From: an uncultured Bacteroidales bacterium
GTDB taxonomy: Bacteria > Bacteroidota > Bacteroidia > Bacteroidales > Marinilabiliaceae
DNA length: 9,962 nt
Assembly (NCBI GenBank): GCA_937892255.1
Contig: CALAUL010000010.1
Location: 1 to 9,962, forward strand
Direction of reading: 5' to 3'
Both the position numbers and the translations under genes were made by a program. Every line of letters begins with the position of its first letter. Within the stretch, counting starts at the first letter, position 1. Below, one piece after another: positions 7,804 through 9,962 of the stretch. The notes beneath the pieces were generated by a model. The model did not search any database. It saw nothing but the letters and a program-made list of their open reading frames with translations, and was not told the DNA's origin.

Positions 7804-8106
7804 ATGACGATGGAACGTCGCATTATAGACGCACTTAAAACGATATATGACCCGGAGATACCGGTTGACATTTACAATTTGGGACTTATCTACCAGATTG
7901 AAGTTGAGGAAGGCAGTAAGGTCAGAGTGTTGATGACACTCACTTCGCCCAATTGTCCTGTGGCAGAGAGTTTGCCGGAGGAGGTCATGGAGAAACTCAA
8001 GAACATCGAGGGCGTGACAGATGTAGAGGTTAATTTGACATTTGATCCACCATGGGGAAAGGAAAACCTCACAGAAGAAGCACGTTTGGAATTAGGATTG
8101 TTGTAA
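7804..8106 (+). CDS. sufT: DUF59 / MIP18-family Fe-S maturation protein, SufT-like
   Basis: 100 residues, an entire MIP18 (DUF59) domain. Visible motifs: DPEIPVDIYNLGLIY (16-30), TSPNCPVAESLPEEV (47-61) with the conserved C51, and FDPPW (80-84). Relatives act in maturation or transfer of iron-sulfur clusters (SufT in Firmicutes, MIP18/CIA2 in eukaryotes). Last place in the suf operon, 40 bases after sufE, supports that role, though the exact step is not settled. It lacks the C-terminal extension of PaaD (phenylacetate pathway), making that reading unlikely. The start could be ATG 7804 or ATG 7810; both keep the whole domain. The operon terminator follows 12 bases after its stop. Confidence 0.9.
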   Translation: MTMERRIIDALKTIYDPEIPVDIYNLGLIYQIEVEEGSKVRVLMTLTSPNCPVAESLPEEVMEKLKNIEGVTDVEVNLTFDPPWGKENLTEEARLELGLL

Positions 8107-8118
8107 AACGTCATAATC

Positions 8119-8162
8119 TTCTCGGTTGACGATAAAGTGAAATGTGTCAACCGAGAATTTTT
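8119..8162 (+). terminator. strong intrinsic terminator of the suf operon
   Basis: A perfect 12-bp stem, TTCTCGGTTGAC (8119-8130) with GTCAACCGAGAA (8146-8157), encloses a 15-base loop and is followed directly by TTTTT (8158-8162). It begins 12 bases after the sufT stop. It separates the suf operon from the NVEALA gene, which therefore needs its own promoter or terminator read-through. Confidence 0.93.
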
Positions 8163-8166
8163 AATA

Positions 8167-8209
8167 GCATTCGGAGGAAGTAAAAAGAGGAAAAGAATCC
8201 GAAGAATGC
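8167..8209 (+). promoter_or_regulatory. imperfect hairpin in the leader of the NVEALA gene
   Basis: GCATTCGGA (8167-8175) can pair with TCCG...AATGC (8198-8209), with a three-base bulge (AAG), around a purine-rich loop. The loop and stem edge contain GGAGG (8173-8177), too far from any start codon to be an ordinary ribosome site. The 8206 ATG would lie inside the 3' arm. It may be chance. No clear -33/-7 promoter was found between 8107 and 8217. Confidence 0.25.
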
Positions 8210-8217
8210 ATGATACA

Positions 8218-8538
8218 ATGAATAAAATGAAAAAATTAGTTTTTAGTTTGGCAGCTGTAGCTATGGCTGCGGTAGCAAGTGTGAATGTTTACAATGTAAA
8301 TGCGAACGCAGTTGAGATGTCGGACCTCCAGAAGGAGAATGTAGAGGCTTTGGCAGGTGGCGAGAAGAAGATAAAACCTTGTCGTGTTACAGAAGGTAGA
8401 ACAAAGAAGAAAGAGACTCCAATTGAAATTATATGTCCGGTGAGTAAGGTAAAATATATTTGGTGTCAGACAAACGGGAGCAAAGCATGTAGACCGATAT
8501 CTTGTCAACATTTAAATGATAATATATACGCGGAATGA
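8218..8538 (+). CDS. NVEALA-family secreted small peptide
   Basis: A 106-residue protein of the Bacteroidetes NVEALA family; function unknown. After MNKMKK comes a hydrophobic stretch (residues 7-22) ending in a possible signal peptidase I site at ANA (29-31). The family motif NVEALA spans 41-46 and is followed by GG (47-48). L37, V42, L45 and GG fall at -12, -7, -4 and -2/-1, the pattern of double-glycine leaders cut by C39 peptidases. The 58 residues after GG are basic (12 K/R against 6 D/E) with five cysteines (55, 73, 83, 91, 96). Start choice: 8218 or 8227 (MKKLVFS, the family's usual beginning) or 8206; all keep the signal region. A GTG at 8137 lies inside the suf terminator and is rejected. 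It precedes a beta-propeller lipoprotein, a pairing I recall from Bacteroidales. Confidence 0.85.
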   Translation: MNKMKKLVFSLAAVAMAAVASVNVYNVNANAVEMSDLQKENVEALAGGEKKIKPCRVTEGRTKKKETPIEIICPVSKVKYIWCQTNGSKACRPISCQHLNDNIYAE

Positions 8539-8558
8539 TTTAAATAAACGTTAAACAT

Positions 8559-8589
8559 AACGAGAGAGAAAGTGTACTTCTCTCTCGTT
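8559..8589 (+). promoter_or_regulatory. 12-bp perfect hairpin between the NVEALA and propeller genes
   Basis: AACGAGAGAGAA (8559-8570) pairs with TTCTCTCTCGTT (8578-8589) around a seven-base loop. What follows, GCTTAATTT, is not a proper T-tract, so this is at best a weak terminator. It could lower expression of the propeller gene relative to the peptide, or protect the upstream mRNA end. TTAATTTG at 8592-8599 matches five of six fixed positions of the -7 consensus and would start a leaderless propeller mRNA, but it has no -33 partner. Confidence 0.6.
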
Positions 8590-8606
8590 GCTTAATTTGA
8601 AAATGT

Positions 8607-9761
8607 ATGAAAAATTATGTTTTGCTTTTTGCTGTGATTCTTTTGGTGTCATGCAATCCAAGAGAAGAAAAAGAGAGTTGTGATGTTGTGGATTTGACTC
8701 CATTTCAGAATGAAGAAGTCAGTGATGATATTGTTCAATATGTTGAAGATGTTCAACTTATGGCATTTGAAACATCGGATTCATGTTTGATAATGGGTTA
8801 TCCTCAACATATTGTTGTAGACGATGATAGGATTGTCATTGAAGAGAATCAGGTTTCAATGCAACCGGTAAAGATATTTGACAGGAAAGGTCAATTTATA
8901 GCATCGGTAGATATCGGACAAGGACCGGGAGAAGTTTCAAGGATATATGCTATGGCTGTAGATAGAAAACAGAGACAGATTTTGGTATATCATTATGAGG
9001 GGATTATGCATTATGATTATGATGGGAAGTATATCAAGGATGATAAAATGGATTTAGGGTTCCATCAATTTGAAGTACATGGAGATGAATTGGTGTTTAT
9101 AGTAGCTGGGCATCAAACGAATGAGACGTTGGGTGAAAATGGCGGGTATAAGGTTTATGTGATGGATCGAGAGTACAATGTAAAGAGTTTCAACCATCCT
9201 ATAGAGGTTGACCTTCGTTTTGAAAAACAGAGATCTATTTTTCAAACGGATGATAAGGTAGTATATATCAAAGATTTTGACGATACGGGTTATTATTACC
9301 GAGATGGAGAGTATGGGAAATTGTTCACGCTGAGGTACGATAATTTTTTTGCTGATGGTTATCCGAAATCTGAAGAGGAGATAGAAAGTGTCGTGGAGAC
9401 AATGAAAAGAAGAGATGGATATTATATTGAATTGTATGGTGAGAATGAAACACATCAGTTTTTCAGAATTAGCAATTTATATGGTCGGAAAATGGTATCG
9501 GCATATAGAGATAAGAGAAGCGGACATGTCAAAGGAAGTTTGATTACGTATGACGAGAGTATAGATAATCCTAATTTTAAAGCAATATTTCCTTACAATT
9601 CATACAAAGATTATTTCTGTACAATGATGGATCCGGGAGTAGCAGAAACATATTTGAAAGAGTTGTCATCATTGTTATCTGACGAAGAGAAAAAGATGTT
9701 GGAAAACATTTCAGAAGAGAGTAATCCTTTACTGCTAATGTATAAGCTGAAGGAATTCTAA
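8607..9761 (+). CDS. six-bladed beta-propeller lipoprotein (DUF5128/BF3164-like)
   Basis: 384 residues. The N-terminus MKNYVLLFAVILLVSC is a lipoprotein signal peptide with lipobox LVSC (13-16), so C16 would be lipidated. The mature start CNPREEKE is acidic close to the cysteine, resembling the Bacteroidetes lipoprotein export signal; surface display is possible but unproven. The body is rich in short beta-strands. VKIFDRKGQFIASVDIGQGPGEVSRI (88-113) contains the GxGPGE motif typical of the six-bladed propeller family (TolB-like, DUF5128/BF3164). Further strand repeats such as VYVMDREYNVKSF (183-195) follow, and the C-terminus is helical. No catalytic residues are recognised; ligand or partner binding is the likely role. 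It lies 68 bases after the NVEALA gene on the same strand. The DNA is more AT-rich than the suf genes. No terminator follows. Confidence 0.82.
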   Translation: MKNYVLLFAVILLVSCNPREEKESCDVVDLTPFQNEEVSDDIVQYVEDVQLMAFETSDSCLIMGYPQHIVVDDDRIVIEENQVSMQPVKIFDRKGQFIASVDIGQGPGEVSRIYAMAVDRKQRQILVYHYEGIMHYDYDGKYIKDDKMDLGFHQFEVHGDELVFIVAGHQTNETLGENGGYKVYVMDREYNVKSFNHPIEVDLRFEKQRSIFQTDDKVVYIKDFDDTGYYYRDGEYGKLFTLRYDNFFADGYPKSEEEIESVVETMKRRDGYYIELYGENETHQFFRISNLYGRKMVSAYRDKRSGHVKGSLITYDESIDNPNFKAIFPYNSYKDYFCTMMDPGVAETYLKELSSLLSDEEKKMLENISEESNPLLLMYKLKEF

Positions 9762-9781
9762 GGTGATGAGTTATTAAGATG

Positions 9782-9795
9782 TAGTAAAATTACTA
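9782..9795. repeat. small AT-rich inverted repeat after the propeller gene
   Basis: TAGTAA-AA-TTACTA is a perfect 6-bp inverted repeat 20 bases after the propeller stop. It is too AT-rich and lacks a T-tract, so it is not a convincing terminator. The rest of 9796-9863 shows nothing recognisable. Confidence 0.3.
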
Positions 9796-9863
9796 ATGAA
9801 AAAGAGAGATTTAGTTCTTTTGGGGAAGAGGTAAATACAAGATTCAACGTCATTTACAGATAA

Positions 9864-9877
9864 TTAACATGTGTTAA
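9864..9877. promoter_or_regulatory. inverted repeat TTAACA-TG-TGTTAA (candidate operator)
   Basis: A 6-2-6 inverted repeat placed 17 bases before the -7 box at 9895, overlapping where the -33 element should be. It contains AACATGTGTT (9866-9875), the same 10-mer as in the sufB leader. Its position suits a regulator that competes with or replaces -33 contacts. Confidence 0.4.
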
Positions 9878-9894
9878 CACCTCCGTTTTTTTTT

Positions 9895-9902
9895 TATCTT
9901 TG
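9895..9902 (+). promoter_or_regulatory. -7 element of a promoter for the next gene
   Basis: TATCTTTG matches TAnnTTTG exactly and is preceded by a run of T. The -33 region has no clear TTTG. Transcription would start near 9909. The leader then holds the small inverted repeat ACGTT-TTTT-AACGT (9905-9918). Confidence 0.6.
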
Positions 9903-9938
9903 TAACGTTTTTTAACGTCGAATGGGGATAAAAAGGGT

Positions 9939-9962
9939 ATGCAAAACATAAAGAAAAGCGAG
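9939..9962 (+). CDS. possible start of the next gene, cut by window edge
   Basis: An ATG at 9939 opens a frame reading MQNIKKSE to the window end, about 30 bases after the predicted start of transcription. An earlier ATG at 9922 stops after nine codons, so 9939 is preferred. Eight codons are too few to identify a product. Confidence 0.35.

Noticed and set aside
7790..7807. Five-codon ORF (MKITL) overlapping the sufT start
   Set aside because: An ATG at 7790 runs into a TGA overlapping the 7804 ATG. It could couple translation, but such short frames are common by chance and nothing else supports it.
8137..8217. GTG start for the NVEALA gene
   Set aside because: It falls in the loop of the suf terminator, and its product would precede the signal peptide with a highly basic stretch foreign to the family.
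9905..9918. ACGTT-TTTT-AACGT as a terminator
   Set aside because: The stem is only five pairs and it lies directly after a promoter -7 box, with no T-tract after the stem.

Overview
The window looks like chromosomal DNA of a Bacteroidota bacterium, most likely of the order Bacteroidales. Three things point there: several promoters match the -33 TTTG / -7 TAnnTTTG pattern of the Bacteroidetes primary sigma factor, most start codons lack a Shine-Dalgarno sequence, and there is a short NVEALA-family gene next to a lipoprotein of the six-bladed beta-propeller type, both of which are Bacteroidetes families. I cannot name the genus.

Layout. Positions 1-53 hold the 5' part of a tRNA-Val(UAC) gene on the minus strand, with a well-formed promoter just upstream. 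folC (135-1418, minus) follows. It is divergent from a POTRA-less Omp85/BamA-like outer-membrane barrel gene (1471-2784, plus). The two start codons are 52 bases apart and share a perfect 9-bp inverted repeat, each arm of which carries a -7 box.

Positions 2935-8106 are one plus-strand operon for iron-sulfur cluster assembly: sufB, sufC, sufD, sufS, sufE and a DUF59/MIP18 gene (sufT-like). SufS takes sulfur from cysteine, SufE relays it to SufB, and the SufB-SufC-SufD scaffold, driven by the SufC ATPase, builds the cluster. SufT probably helps cluster maturation or delivery. The catalytic residues I checked are present. The main oddity is SufD: at 301 residues it lacks the usual N-terminal domain. 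The operon closes with a strong intrinsic terminator at 8119-8162.

After the terminator comes a visibly more AT-rich accessory pair: a 106-residue NVEALA-family secreted peptide (8218-8538) and a six-bladed beta-propeller lipoprotein (8607-9761), separated by a 12-bp hairpin. The NVEALA motif sits exactly where a double-glycine leader consensus would place it, followed by a basic tail with five cysteines. This pair has no established function that I know of and is the best candidate for an undescribed system here. The window ends in a new promoter region (about 9864-9902) and the first eight codons of a possible next gene.

No insertion sequence, CRISPR array, attachment site or replication origin was seen. 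No gene-free stretch exceeds 300 bases; the longest, 9762-9938, holds promoter and operator-like sequence.
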